From: an uncultured Granulosicoccaceae bacterium
Lineage (GTDB): Bacteria; Pseudomonadota; Gammaproteobacteria; CALCKW01
Length of the DNA: 64,000 nt
Assembly: GCA_937965695.1 (NCBI GenBank)
Contig: CALCKW010000024.1
Location: 1 to 64,000 of the forward strand
Direction of reading: 5' to 3'
Positions 16,945 through 25,646 of this stretch are shown piece after piece. The translations under genes were made by a program, and so were the position numbers. Every line of letters begins with the position of its first letter. Within the stretch, counting starts at the first letter, position 1. The notes under the pieces were generated by a model. It was not told the DNA's origin and made no database searches. It worked only from the letters and a program-made list of their open reading frames with translations.

Positions 16945-17691
16945 CTAGCCACGACCGATGAACGGCATAGCGCTGGCCATAATCGTCATGAACTGGACAT
17001 TTGCGGACAAGGGTAACTGAGCCATGTTAACAACAGCGTCTGCGATATGCTGCGCGTCCATCACAGGTTCTGGTTTCATCGAACCATCCGCCTGAGGAAC
17101 ACCTGCACTCATGGCGTCGGTCATGGCTGATGCGGCATTACCAATATCAATCTGGCCACAGGCAATATTAAACGCACGACCATCAAGCGAAAGCGTACGG
17201 GTCAACCCTGTAATAGCGTGCTTAGACACAGTGTAAGGCACCGAACCAGGTCTCGGCACCTGAGCTGATATCGAGCCATTATTTATGATCCTGCCACCCT
17301 GAGGATCTTGTCTACGCATTTGCCCGAAAGCACTACGCGCGACGAGGAACGCCCCGTGCAAATTGACGTCTATTACCGTTTTCCACTGATCAACTGACAG
17401 TTCATCGATTGGCATTGCCGGTACGTTGTTACCTGCATTGTTAAACACAACATCTAAGCGGCCGTGATCACTGGCTATTTTTGCAACCAGAGTATCAACG
17501 GCGTGCTCATCGGTGACGTCGCAAGGGGCTGCTGTCATTGTTTTGGAAGCATCGTACTTCTCAATGGTCTCTTGCAGCGCAGCTTCGCGACGACCGCAGA
17601 GAACGACGTGGAAACCGGCCGCGGCAAGAGCTCCTGACGTGCGCTGCCCTAAACCCGAACCGGCACCTGTCACTAGAGCAATTTGTTTCAT
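16945..17691 (-). CDS. SDR family oxidoreductase in the sugar-acid operon
   Basis: Classical short-chain dehydrogenase, 248 residues. Cofactor loop TGAGSGLG, NNAG motif (FNNAGNNVP), catalytic serine in NNGSISAQ and YTVSK. The arginines after the second strand (LCGRREA) suggest NADP(H) preference. Its start overlaps the stop of the Hyi-like gene, so both are co-translated. The substrate is probably a sugar acid or its keto derivative because of the operon. Confidence 0.88.
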   Translation of the reverse strand: MKQIALVTGAGSGLGQRTSGALAAAGFHVVLCGRREAALQETIEKYDASKTMTAAPCDVTDEHAVDTLVAKIASDHGRLDVVFNNAGNNVPAMPIDELSVDQWKTVIDVNLHGAFLVARSAFGQMRRQDPQGGRIINNGSISAQVPRPGSVPYTVSKHAITGLTRTLSLDGRAFNIACGQIDIGNAASAMTDAMSAGVPQADGSMKPEPVMDAQHIADAVVNMAQLPLSANVQFMTIMASAMPFIGRG

Positions 17692-18482
17692 CAGTTTGTG
17701 TTCCTTTTAATAAGATAATCGGCTAACCACTGAAGCCCATCTTCAGTTGACGATCTAGGTTTGTACTCTGCACCAATATAGCCAGACCACCCCAGTTTAT
17801 CTATTTCACTGAGTAGATAACCGTAGTCGATTTCTCCAACATCGGGCTCGCCGCGGTCATGTACTGCAGAAATTTGTATGTGTCCAAGGTAAGGCAGTGC
17901 CGTTTTAATATTCTCGAGCAAGTGCCCCTGCATCACCTGTGTATGGAAACAATCTACCATCACTTTCAAATTATTCGCCCCAACTGCCTGAATGGTGCTG
18001 AGTGCGTCACCCAGATAGCTGCAGTGAAAATCTGGAGCTGCTGTTGTATTGATAGGTTCAATCAAAATGATTTTACCCACAGCACTCGCCTTGTCACAAG
18101 CATAACGAAGGTTATCTCTAAATGTTGCTTCCGCTTCTGGAGTGCGACCTGTTTTTCCGGGCACTACATTGATAGTTGCGCAATCTATCGCTACTGCATA
18201 TTCAATTGCCTCATCAATATACTGCCTAGCTTCCGCCACACGATCTGGTCTAGCAGCAACACCGAAATCGTCTTGGCCATTCAGCCCTAGTTTGGTATTG
18301 AGCCCCAACATGGGAAGACCGGCCAATTCGAGCGCCGCCGAGACATCTGCGCTGTCATATTCGTAGGGGAAATGGCATTCAACAGCATCAAAACCTGCGC
18401 GCCCAGCCGCAATAATCCGCTCTGGCAATGCAAGCTCAGGCCACAAAAAACCAACGTTCGCGGAGAATCTCAACACGCTCAA
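17691..18482 (-). CDS. Hydroxypyruvate isomerase family protein
   Basis: TIM-barrel sugar isomerase/epimerase of 263 residues, related to Hyi and the 2-oxo-tetronate isomerase OtnI. Metal-ligand segments are recognisable: ILIEPINTT, VMVDCFHTQVMQG, GHIQISAVHDRGEPDVGEIDY and YIGAEYKP. The exact substrate cannot be read from sequence. In this operon it could act on a keto-acid made from the imported sugar acid. It overlaps both neighbours by a few bases. Confidence 0.82.
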   Translation of the reverse strand: MSVLRFSANVGFLWPELALPERIIAAGRAGFDAVECHFPYEYDSADVSAALELAGLPMLGLNTKLGLNGQDDFGVAARPDRVAEARQYIDEAIEYAVAIDCATINVVPGKTGRTPEAEATFRDNLRYACDKASAVGKIILIEPINTTAAPDFHCSYLGDALSTIQAVGANNLKVMVDCFHTQVMQGHLLENIKTALPYLGHIQISAVHDRGEPDVGEIDYGYLLSEIDKLGWSGYIGAEYKPRSSTEDGLQWLADYLIKRNTN

Positions 18483-19606
18483 TTACCCACAAATCGAATA
18501 TAACAGGGTGCTGGTACGTCGTAAGTGATACCCGTATCCGCCAACAAGCCCGTGTCCAAATCGCGGGTAAAATACCGGATATTGCCTGAATCTTGATTAG
18601 CGACGATAAAACCTTTGCCGCAGGGCGTCAGCGCAAAATGTCGTGGAAACTTTCCCTCAGTGGGTGTAAGTGCGACCCGTTCCAAGCCACCATCTAGCAA
18701 CACTCGAAAACAAGCAATGGAGTTGTCACCGCGATTTGAAACATACAAAAACTTCGCATCAGGTGAGAGCTTGATCTCAGATACATAACTGACATTCTCG
18801 CGGTCATCCACAGTGGATTCGTATTGGCGCGGGATCAGGCGCGCCTTTTTCGAATCAGGGTTGGACTTATCAAGTTCAGCGACGCAGACCGTATTAAATA
18901 ATTCGTTTGAAACATAACAAAGATCAAGTTTTGGATGCATCACCATATGGCGAGGACCAGAACCCGACTCAAACTCAATGTGAGTCTCGAGTTCTAGTTT
19001 TTTTGTAGACGCATCGTATCGATATTGAAAAATAGCGTTTTCGCCAAGATCGGGTATAAAAACCCAATCGTGCCAAAAATGCGCGCAGTGAGCATGGGGT
19101 CCGACTTGGCGATTACCCCAATGATCTTCTCGTGTTGTCACTTGACGCCAATCGGACTCGGGCCTGTAAAACTGTTTAAAGCTTTGATGAACAGCGCCTA
19201 ATTTGCCTTCACTATCCACAGCACAGACATCAATGATCGCGTCCCAGTAATTTATCACTATCGCCGCGTCTTTCTTCGGTGACAAAGCCAAATAACACGT
19301 CGACTTCCCGTTTGCTTGAAACTCGTCTAGCGGTTCTAAACCACCTGATGCGTCAACACGATACCTAACAACCGTGCCCTGCTCGCGAATGGTTTCTAGA
19401 ATGGCGTAAAGATGCTGACCATCACTGTGAGGTATTAGTACGGCGGGATTGTTTGACTGGGTAATGGTGTTCACAGCCATCTCCCCATTTTCAGCCAGAG
19501 ACATTGAATAAATACCTTGCCCTGGTATAGGCGCATAGGGTTGGTGAGCTAATGCATCCATGTCACTGTAACTGCCAACTAAAAATTTGTACTCAACGTC
19601 AAGCAT
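18479..19606 (-). CDS. Lactonase family protein (seven-bladed propeller)
   Basis: Beta-propeller lactonase of the YbhE/6-phosphogluconolactonase-like family, about 375 residues. Characteristic segments are KFLVGSYSD, GIYSMSLAENGEM, NPAVLIPHSDGQHLYAI, VGPHAHCAHF, SGSGPRHMVMHPKLDL and GKFPRHFALTPCGKGFIVANQDS. Likely role: opening a sugar-acid lactone before or within the idonate/gluconate pathway. The start at 19606 follows AGAGGG. It is the first gene of a minus-strand operon and is divergent from the LacI-type regulator, with a probable operator between them. Confidence 0.85.
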   Translation of the reverse strand: MLDVEYKFLVGSYSDMDALAHQPYAPIPGQGIYSMSLAENGEMAVNTITQSNNPAVLIPHSDGQHLYAILETIREQGTVVRYRVDASGGLEPLDEFQANGKSTCYLALSPKKDAAIVINYWDAIIDVCAVDSEGKLGAVHQSFKQFYRPESDWRQVTTREDHWGNRQVGPHAHCAHFWHDWVFIPDLGENAIFQYRYDASTKKLELETHIEFESGSGPRHMVMHPKLDLCYVSNELFNTVCVAELDKSNPDSKKARLIPRQYESTVDDRENVSYVSEIKLSPDAKFLYVSNRGDNSIACFRVLLDGGLERVALTPTEGKFPRHFALTPCGKGFIVANQDSGNIRYFTRDLDTGLLADTGITYDVPAPCYIRFVGN

Positions 19607-19692
19607 TTTAGAACCCTCTGGAATGAAAACAACGCCCACAGACACTGTAAAAGCCACTTCTTTGGCTCATCGCCAAACTCTCAGCTTTGTCG

Positions 19693-19704
19693 ATAATCGA
19701 TTAT
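19693..19704. promoter_or_regulatory. Perfect 12-bp palindrome ATAATCGATTAT
   Basis: Lies in the divergent region between the lactonase operon and the regulator gene, about 32 bp from the GntR-type operator. It could be a second operator. The half-sites differ from the TAACAT type. Confidence 0.3.
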
Positions 19705-19735
19705 TAAGAATGAAACAAACAAATTAAAAGCATAT

Positions 19736-19751
19736 TTGATAACGTTAACAT
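19736..19751. promoter_or_regulatory. LacI/GntR-type operator, lactonase-regulator intergenic
   Basis: TTGATA-ACGT-TAACAT. The right half is identical to the other two sites and the CG centre is conserved. It lies between the divergent lactonase operon and the LacI-type gene, 64 bp from the regulator ATG. Confidence 0.6.
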
Positions 19752-19814
19752 ACTGTGCTTTTAAGTCAATCCGTGAGACCCTATTAATCGCGTGCAAAGC
19801 AATCATTCCGGCCT

Positions 19815-20843
19815 ATGAATCCTCCCAAAAAAGCAAAAAACATCACCATAAAAGATGTCGCAGACCTTGCCGGCGTCTCTTTGATGACTGTTTCTAGAAC
19901 AATTCGAAAGCCTGACTCGGTGTCTAAAAAAACTCGTGAGCTAGTCGACAAAGCCATCACGAAGCTCAACTACATCCCCGACTTGGGCGCAGGTAGTTTA
20001 GGTAGGCGCAGTAACACCATTGCGGTCATTCTTCCCTCGCTTTCCTTCGAAGGCCACGTTCGAACCGTCAACGCTCTATCCGCTGAACTCAGAGGAGAAG
20101 GTCTTCACCTACTAGTTGGCGACAATTTCTATTCTCCCGCTGAGGAGATGGAACTGTTGAGGATGCTTCTTGGCCACCGACCTGCTGGTATTGTGATGGT
20201 TAACAGCACCCACTCAGATTCGGGCAGAGAGCTTTTATTAAGATCGGGTGTTCCCGTTATAGAGGCATGGGATTTACCCAGTCGACCGCTCGGGGGCGTC
20301 GTCGGTTTTTCGCACAACAATGTCGGCTTCGCTATGACAGAACACATCATCAATTGTGGTTATAAAAAAATAACTTTTGTCCGTGGCCCAGAAGATTCAG
20401 ACCCCAGAGGAAAAGAGCGCTATCGCGGTCATTTACGGGCAATGACAGCAAACAACCTCGACAGCTCGCGACTGATCACTATCGACAAAGACTGGCTCGG
20501 TTTAACAGCGGGAAAACAAGCTGTAGAGACCTTGTTAAAAGACCACCCCGACACCGATGCATTAGTCTGCCTCACTGACAGGGTTGCGATGGGTGCCATG
20601 ATGGAGTGCAAACGGCGCGACTTAAATGTCCCGTCTGATCTCGCCATCACCGGACACGGTGGCTTTGATTTTGCAGAGCACCTGGTCCCAGCCTTGACGA
20701 CAACACGCATCGACGCGGCGAATATCGGCGTCCAGTCTGCACGACTTTTAATAGAAAAAATCAACAGCCAACAACCAAACGCTGCTGAGCAATATTTAGA
20801 TGTCGGCTTTGAGATTGTGCCTAGAGAAAGCACTGTCGGATAA
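19815..20843 (+). CDS. LacI-family transcriptional regulator (GntR/IdnR-like)
   Basis: DNA-binding repressor or activator of 342 residues. N-terminal LacI helix-turn-helix (TIKDVADLAGVSLMTVSRTI, about residues 10-30) and hinge helix, then a periplasmic-binding-protein-like effector domain (IAVILPSLSFEGHVRTVNAL; PDTDALVCLTDRVAMGAM; DLAITGHGGFDFAEHLVPALTTTRI). The pattern is nearest to gluconate/idonate regulators. It is divergent from the lactonase operon. Three operator-like palindromes in the neighbourhood (19736, 25350, 26466) have the GntR-type form ATGTTA-NCGN-TAACAT, so it probably controls the transporter, idnO, idnD and lactonase operons. Confidence 0.9.
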   Translation: MNPPKKAKNITIKDVADLAGVSLMTVSRTIRKPDSVSKKTRELVDKAITKLNYIPDLGAGSLGRRSNTIAVILPSLSFEGHVRTVNALSAELRGEGLHLLVGDNFYSPAEEMELLRMLLGHRPAGIVMVNSTHSDSGRELLLRSGVPVIEAWDLPSRPLGGVVGFSHNNVGFAMTEHIINCGYKKITFVRGPEDSDPRGKERYRGHLRAMTANNLDSSRLITIDKDWLGLTAGKQAVETLLKDHPDTDALVCLTDRVAMGAMMECKRRDLNVPSDLAITGHGGFDFAEHLVPALTTTRIDAANIGVQSARLLIEKINSQQPNAAEQYLDVGFEIVPRESTVG

Positions 20844-20890
20844 TAATTTACTGCCACCTAATTAATAGTACTTCGCATCCAACTAACCGC

Positions 20891-21784
20891 TTAACCTTTT
20901 ACCGCTCCAGCAGTCATGCCTGTAATGATTTGTTTCGAAGCAACAAAAGTGAAGATAATTGGAGGAATAGCTAACAAGCTTCCAGTCGCCATAATCACCC
21001 CCCAATCTATATCGTACTCAGTCAGCGAGTTGACAATTGTCACGGGTACTGTCCGAGTATTTCTGTCGAGCAGCGCATTGGCGAGTAGAAATTCATTCCA
21101 TGCAATTCTAAACGTAAAGATTGCGGCCGCGGCGAGACCCGGTTTAATCAATGGCAACACGACTAAGAAAAAAACCTGGAAGGGATTTGCACCGTCTACT
21201 CGTGCCGCCTCCTCCAATTGAATAGGCACCTGCACGATAAAACTTTGAAGTATCCAAATCACAAACGGCAAGTTCATCGCAACATAAACGAGGACAATTC
21301 CCCAATAAGTGCCTGCAGCGCAACTCTCCCCAACACAAAAATCGAAAGTCCAAATGCCGAACACCGGTACTAACAAAACGGCAGGAGGCACCATGCGCAT
21401 CATTAGGCTAGTCATAGAGACGGTTCCACGTCCCATGAACCGAAATCGCACCAAGGCATAAGCGGCCATTGTACCAATGATTAAGGTGATCGCCGTCGAG
21501 GCGAGAGCAATAATCAACGAATTCCCTAAGGCTCTGCCAAAAGTTGGATCACAGTATTCTACTCGCTCGGGGGTGTACCACAATACATCGCACAATACTG
21601 TTTCATAGTTAGCCACTGTTGGCATAAACAGTAAACTACTCGTTTCACCCATCACATCGACGTTGAGTTTCAGCGAAGTTGAAATCATCATCACAATTGG
21701 GCCGAGCGCCATCACAATAAGCGCGACTACCAAGGCATAGAACGCAGGATTCCGCCGCTCTGTTGTTAATGCTGCTTGACTCAT
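20891..21784 (-). CDS. CUT1 sugar ABC transporter, permease (MalG-like)
   Basis: Inner-membrane permease of 297 residues with six predicted helices and the EAA loop EEAARVDGANPFQVFFLVVLPL. It ends with the MalG-type C-terminus (MTAGAVKG). An unusual periplasmic stretch contains cysteines (VLCDVLWY, ERVEYCDPTFG, FDFCVGESCAAG). The gene follows its partner permease by 3 bp and is convergent with the regulator gene. Confidence 0.92.
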   Translation of the reverse strand: MSQAALTTERRNPAFYALVVALIVMALGPIVMMISTSLKLNVDVMGETSSLLFMPTVANYETVLCDVLWYTPERVEYCDPTFGRALGNSLIIALASTAITLIIGTMAAYALVRFRFMGRGTVSMTSLMMRMVPPAVLLVPVFGIWTFDFCVGESCAAGTYWGIVLVYVAMNLPFVIWILQSFIVQVPIQLEEAARVDGANPFQVFFLVVLPLIKPGLAAAAIFTFRIAWNEFLLANALLDRNTRTVPVTIVNSLTEYDIDWGVIMATGSLLAIPPIIFTFVASKQIITGMTAGAVKG

Positions 21785-21787
21785 GAC

Positions 21788-22693
21788 CTAATATTCCTCT
21801 ACAGCTCTTTTCAGCTTTTCAGCTCTGGACTCACTGATCTTTGTGTAAACAAACATCGCAATGGTTAACATCATCAGCACAAGCAATAGATAGTTAGACA
21901 TGGCTGCTGCAACACCAAGTTCTCTAAATTCAGAAGCGGTCCTTGCAATACGCAAGGAAAGGATTTCTGTCGACAAACCAGGGCCACCATTAGTCATGAC
22001 AAGCACAACCTCTAAGACTTTGAAAGCATCTATCAATCGAAGCAAGCACGTCACAATTAAAACAGGTAACATCAATGGCAGTTTTATGTGAATAATTTGC
22101 TGCCAACCGCTAGCACCGTCAATTCTTGCAGCCTCCAAGGCTGACTTTGGCAAAGACTGCAGAGCAGCTAAGGACAGGATGAATATGAAGGGTGTCCACT
22201 GCCAGATGTCGGCAATAATAATCGATGTTAAAGACCAAAAACTATCCGATAACCAAGGCACCGACTCAAAGCCGAAACTATTTAGTGTTTTATTAAAAAC
22301 ACCAACAGTCGGGTGGTACATATAGCGCCAGATCAATCCAACCACGATAGGTGCAATCATCATTGGTAAAATAAATATTGTGCGCAAAACAGACATACCT
22401 CGGATATTTCTGTCCAGCAAGAGTGCAAGCCCTACACCGATGACCATTTCTAAAGACACAACAAAAGCCGCAAATTTCAGTGTGACTTGCAGAGATTCTT
22501 TAAAGCTCTCATCGCTCCACAGACTGGTGTAATTGCGCAGGCCAACAAATGTTGCCTCCCCTATTCTCTGGCTCGGATTCCAGTCGAGAAAGCTGGCGTA
22601 TACCATGTACGCAATGGGATAAAGTAAGGCAACAGTCATTACCGCGACTGCTGGCGCCATGAACAAATACGGGGTGATTCTGGTCGATTTCAT
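21788..22693 (-). CDS. CUT1 sugar ABC transporter, permease (MalF/UgpA-like)
   Basis: Inner-membrane permease of 301 residues with six helices and the EAA motif ALEAARIDGASGWQQIIHIKLPL. The N-terminus YLFMAPAVAVMTVALLYPI is typical for this family. It forms a heterodimer with the product of the next gene. It is separated from the solute-binding protein gene by a stem-loop. Confidence 0.92.
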   Translation of the reverse strand: MKSTRITPYLFMAPAVAVMTVALLYPIAYMVYASFLDWNPSQRIGEATFVGLRNYTSLWSDESFKESLQVTLKFAAFVVSLEMVIGVGLALLLDRNIRGMSVLRTIFILPMMIAPIVVGLIWRYMYHPTVGVFNKTLNSFGFESVPWLSDSFWSLTSIIIADIWQWTPFIFILSLAALQSLPKSALEAARIDGASGWQQIIHIKLPLMLPVLIVTCLLRLIDAFKVLEVVLVMTNGGPGLSTEILSLRIARTASEFRELGVAAAMSNYLLLVLMMLTIAMFVYTKISESRAEKLKRAVEEY

Positions 22694-22714
22694 AGGTTCG
22701 CTTTTATTGCCGAG

Positions 22715-22758
22715 AAAAAATCTCGTCCATGGCTGACAGAAAAAAATCAGCCATAGAC
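22715..22758 (-). terminator. Intercistronic stem-loop after the solute-binding protein gene
   Basis: ATGGCTGA (22729-22736) and TCAGCCAT (22747-22754) form a perfect 8-bp stem with three more pairs beyond a mismatch. On the minus strand it is followed by GAGATTTTTT. Such hairpins after binding-protein genes usually lower expression of the downstream permeases relative to the binding protein. Confidence 0.65.
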
Positions 22759-22787
22759 GGAGTTCTATCTAACCATCGATTCGAACA

Positions 22788-24110
22788 TTACTGCCAAGTG
22801 TAATACCCAGCTTCTTCCATAATCACTTTGCTACGTTCGGCAACACCATCCAATGCTATTTGAATGTCGAGGTCTTCAGTCAGCACTTTTGACAGCGAAG
22901 TACCCAAATCAGCATTAATTTTCCCCCAAACAGGAATGATTGGTCTCCAATCTGGATCAGCATCTTTCAGAGCTTCCCCAAAAACAGCCATGTGCGGGAA
23001 TTTGGCATTCACCTCAGCATCCGCGTGTGTGGAGTAACGTGATGGATTTCCACCGGCAAGGGCGACTAACTTATCAGCCTTTTTTGAGGTCAACCACTGC
23101 ATCAGCAAAAACGCTGCTTCTTTGTTGTTAGCGTTTTTAGGAATAGCAATGCCAAACCCACCTGTTTGAGAGCCTTTACGGACACCCATGGGATGAGGGG
23201 CCCACCCTATTTTGCCTACAACCTTAGATTTGGAGGGGTCGTTGACGGAACCCGCAAACACGGTTGAGTCCAAGAACATAGCCGATGTGCCTTGTAAAAA
23301 AGATGCACCTGCCTCCGCAAAGCCAAAGGTTTTAGACCCCTCGGGACCACATTCAACAATTGTTTTTAATGCCTGAGCTGCTTTCACCCCTGCTGCATTG
23401 TTGACCGTCGGGTTCCATTCGTCGTCAAAAATGCGACCACCTAGTGGAGCCAAGTGCAACAAAAAAGCATGGCTCGCGTGATGGCCCGATGCCGCCCGAG
23501 AAGCCAATCCGCCCATGCCAGGCTCCAGCTCTGGAATTTTGCACGCTAGATCTAACAGTTCGTCATAAGTTTCAGGTACTTCTAGGCCATGCTTTTCGAA
23601 TATATCTTTTCGATAACCCAGCACTGAAGTCTCAGAACCAAAAGGAACCCCAAACAAAGAGCCTGTAGGGCCGCTCATGTAACCTTTTTTGCCACCGGCG
23701 ACACCAATGTTTGCCACATAACCCTCGATCAAATCATCTGCATCATAATTAGGATCAGCGAGCTTGGGGTTCATAAAGTACTTGGCAAGATTTTCCAGTT
23801 GGTCTGCATAGACATAGTCAGCCTTGGAGAAAACCACGTAAGCCAGTAAATCGTAATCTCCCTTGTTTTTAGTCAGTTCAAGGGTCTGCTTTTCACGCAT
23901 TTTCAAGTACTGAAGCTGATCCACCTCAACTCTTATACCTGTTTCTTTGGTGAACTCTGGTAGAACGCGTTTTACAGCATCATAGTGTGGGTGAGCGGGG
24001 AAATTAACTACAAGAGTGGTGCCTTTATAGGGATCGTAAGGGCCCGCAATAGCGCTACTGGCTAGCAGCATACCGGCCGACAGGCCAGCGATACTTTTTA
24101 AAAGGGTCAT
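22788..24110 (-). CDS. ABC transporter extracellular solute-binding protein
   Basis: Periplasmic binding protein (family 1/COG1653 type), about 440 residues with a signal peptide (LLKSIAGLSAGMLLASSAIAG). Conserved regions include TTLVVNFPAHPHYDAVKRVL, PTGSLFGVPFGSETSVLGYR, ETYDELLDLACKI, GTSAMFLDSTVFAGSV and FGIAIPKNANNKEAAFLLMQWL. It starts at 24110 behind GAGGAAG. The ligand is unknown. Its operon and operators point to idonate, gluconate or a conjugate of these, although CUT1 proteins usually bind neutral oligosaccharides or polyols. Confidence 0.9.
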   Translation of the reverse strand: MTLLKSIAGLSAGMLLASSAIAGPYDPYKGTTLVVNFPAHPHYDAVKRVLPEFTKETGIRVEVDQLQYLKMREKQTLELTKNKGDYDLLAYVVFSKADYVYADQLENLAKYFMNPKLADPNYDADDLIEGYVANIGVAGGKKGYMSGPTGSLFGVPFGSETSVLGYRKDIFEKHGLEVPETYDELLDLACKIPELEPGMGGLASRAASGHHASHAFLLHLAPLGGRIFDDEWNPTVNNAAGVKAAQALKTIVECGPEGSKTFGFAEAGASFLQGTSAMFLDSTVFAGSVNDPSKSKVVGKIGWAPHPMGVRKGSQTGGFGIAIPKNANNKEAAFLLMQWLTSKKADKLVALAGGNPSRYSTHADAEVNAKFPHMAVFGEALKDADPDWRPIIPVWGKINADLGTSLSKVLTEDLDIQIALDGVAERSKVIMEEAGYYTWQ

Positions 24111-24202
24111 AACTAAACTTCCTCTTCGGGTGGTTGGGCTATCTTCTATGTATGAGTAACACACGACGATCATTTACCGCATGTTGCTCTCTAAGTTGTT
24201 AT

Positions 24203-25291
24203 TTAAATGGCTAACTCGGTTTTTTTATCAAACAAATGTAGACCTTCAGGCGAGGCAGAAAATATCAAAGATTCGCCCAAGGCCACGGGTTGTTCAGATT
24301 TAATCTCAACACTTAAATGATTGTCCCCGCACTGAGCATGCAAAATTGACTGAGCACCAATATATTCAGAAACAAGCACACTCAATGTCAATTGATTTGC
24401 AACATCGGCACTTGGGTTGAGGTATAAGTCAGAGGGACGAATTCCGACAATTACATCGTTTCCGCTGATTTTTTTTGCACGGCTCGCACGTTGTTCTGAT
24501 AGCTGAAAGCAGAATCCCTCACCGACAACACTGACAATACCGCTATTGTCCTGCAGAGTTGCAGACAAAAAATTCATCGGCGGGCTCCCAATAAAACCGG
24601 CTACAAACTTACTGCTGGGATGTTTAAACAACTCTTCTGGCGTTCCTTGCTGTCGAATATGGCCATCTTGCATGACGATAATTCGGTCACCCAAGGTCAT
24701 TGCTTCAACCTGGTCATGGGTCACATAAACCATATTTTTTTTAACGCGCTGGCTCATCAACGCAAGCTCTGCTCGCATTTGCCCTCGCAGTTTGGCGTCG
24801 AGATTTGATAGAGGTTCGTCAAACAGGAAGGTAGAAGCATCACGTGTCAATGCACGCCCCATTGCAACACGTTGACGCTGGCCGCCGGAGAGTTCCGCGG
24901 GTTTACGGTGCAGAAATCTTTCCAAGCCCAAAATTGCCGCAACTTCAGATACTTTTTTGTCGATTTCTTTCTTTGGAGTCTTTTGCAGGCGCAGTGCAAA
25001 AGACATGTTTTTTGCCACATTCATGTGCGGATACAAGGCGTAGTCCTGAAAGACCATCGCGATGTCTCGCTCCTTGGGTTCGAGCTTACTGACGGCCTTT
25101 TCACCCATGTAAATCTCACCAGCAGAGACTGATTCCAGCCCGGCAATCATGCGCAATGTTGTGGATTTACCGCATCCTGACGGACCAACGAGCACAGTAA
25201 ACTCATTTTCTTGCATCACTAAATCAATGCCATGAATGACATCTAATGACCCATAGCTCTTGGTCAAATTTTCCAAACGAATTCGCGGCAT
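24203..25291 (-). CDS. ABC transporter ATPase (UgpC/MalK-like)
   Basis: Cytoplasmic ATPase of 362 residues: Walker A GPSGCGKST, Q-loop MVFQDYALYPHMNV, signature LSGGQRQRVAMGRAL, Walker B FLFDEPLSNLDAKLR, H-loop YVTHDQVEAM, and a C-terminal MOBE/TOBE regulatory domain with SPPMNFLSA and GIRPSDLYL. It is the first gene of the transporter operon, 58 bp behind an operator-like palindrome. Confidence 0.95.
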   Translation of the reverse strand: MPRIRLENLTKSYGSLDVIHGIDLVMQENEFTVLVGPSGCGKSTTLRMIAGLESVSAGEIYMGEKAVSKLEPKERDIAMVFQDYALYPHMNVAKNMSFALRLQKTPKKEIDKKVSEVAAILGLERFLHRKPAELSGGQRQRVAMGRALTRDASTFLFDEPLSNLDAKLRGQMRAELALMSQRVKKNMVYVTHDQVEAMTLGDRIIVMQDGHIRQQGTPEELFKHPSSKFVAGFIGSPPMNFLSATLQDNSGIVSVVGEGFCFQLSEQRASRAKKISGNDVIVGIRPSDLYLNPSADVANQLTLSVLVSEYIGAQSILHAQCGDNHLSVEIKSEQPVALGESLIFSASPEGLHLFDKKTELAI

Positions 25292-25646
25292 AACAACAGG
25301 TTCCTGATTCGATGAACGCCAATAGCTAAAAGAGCTAATTGACCCATTAATGATAGCGTTAACAAATTCTGAGCATATTGCAACTAGAAAGCCGAAATTT
25401 AATGCAGAATCTTCAAATGATTTCTGTTTTTAGCGTTATTATGCAAAAAAAAACATAACTTTCTTTGGCCAAACAAGTACATCCCAGTCCCGACACAAAA
25501 CCTTGCCTTGATACGACAAGACAGCTACACACACCACAAAGACTGAGATCCCAGCAACCGACAACAAAACATTTAAGCATAGAAAGTTCGTCTATCAGAA
25601 CGTTGCTTCCAAATAATGTAGAAGTTTGATCAACCTGATTTATGAA
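25292..25646. other. 355-bp gap upstream of the ABC operon
   Basis: Contains the 25350 operator and, by inference, the ABC operon promoter. The rest is AT-rich with an A-tract near 25444-25454. No gene seen. Confidence 0.5.
25350..25365. promoter_or_regulatory. LacI/GntR-type operator upstream of the ABC transporter
   Basis: ATGATA-GCGT-TAACAA. Each half differs by one base from ATGTTA/TAACAT. It lies 58 bp before the ATPase ATG. Confidence 0.6.
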
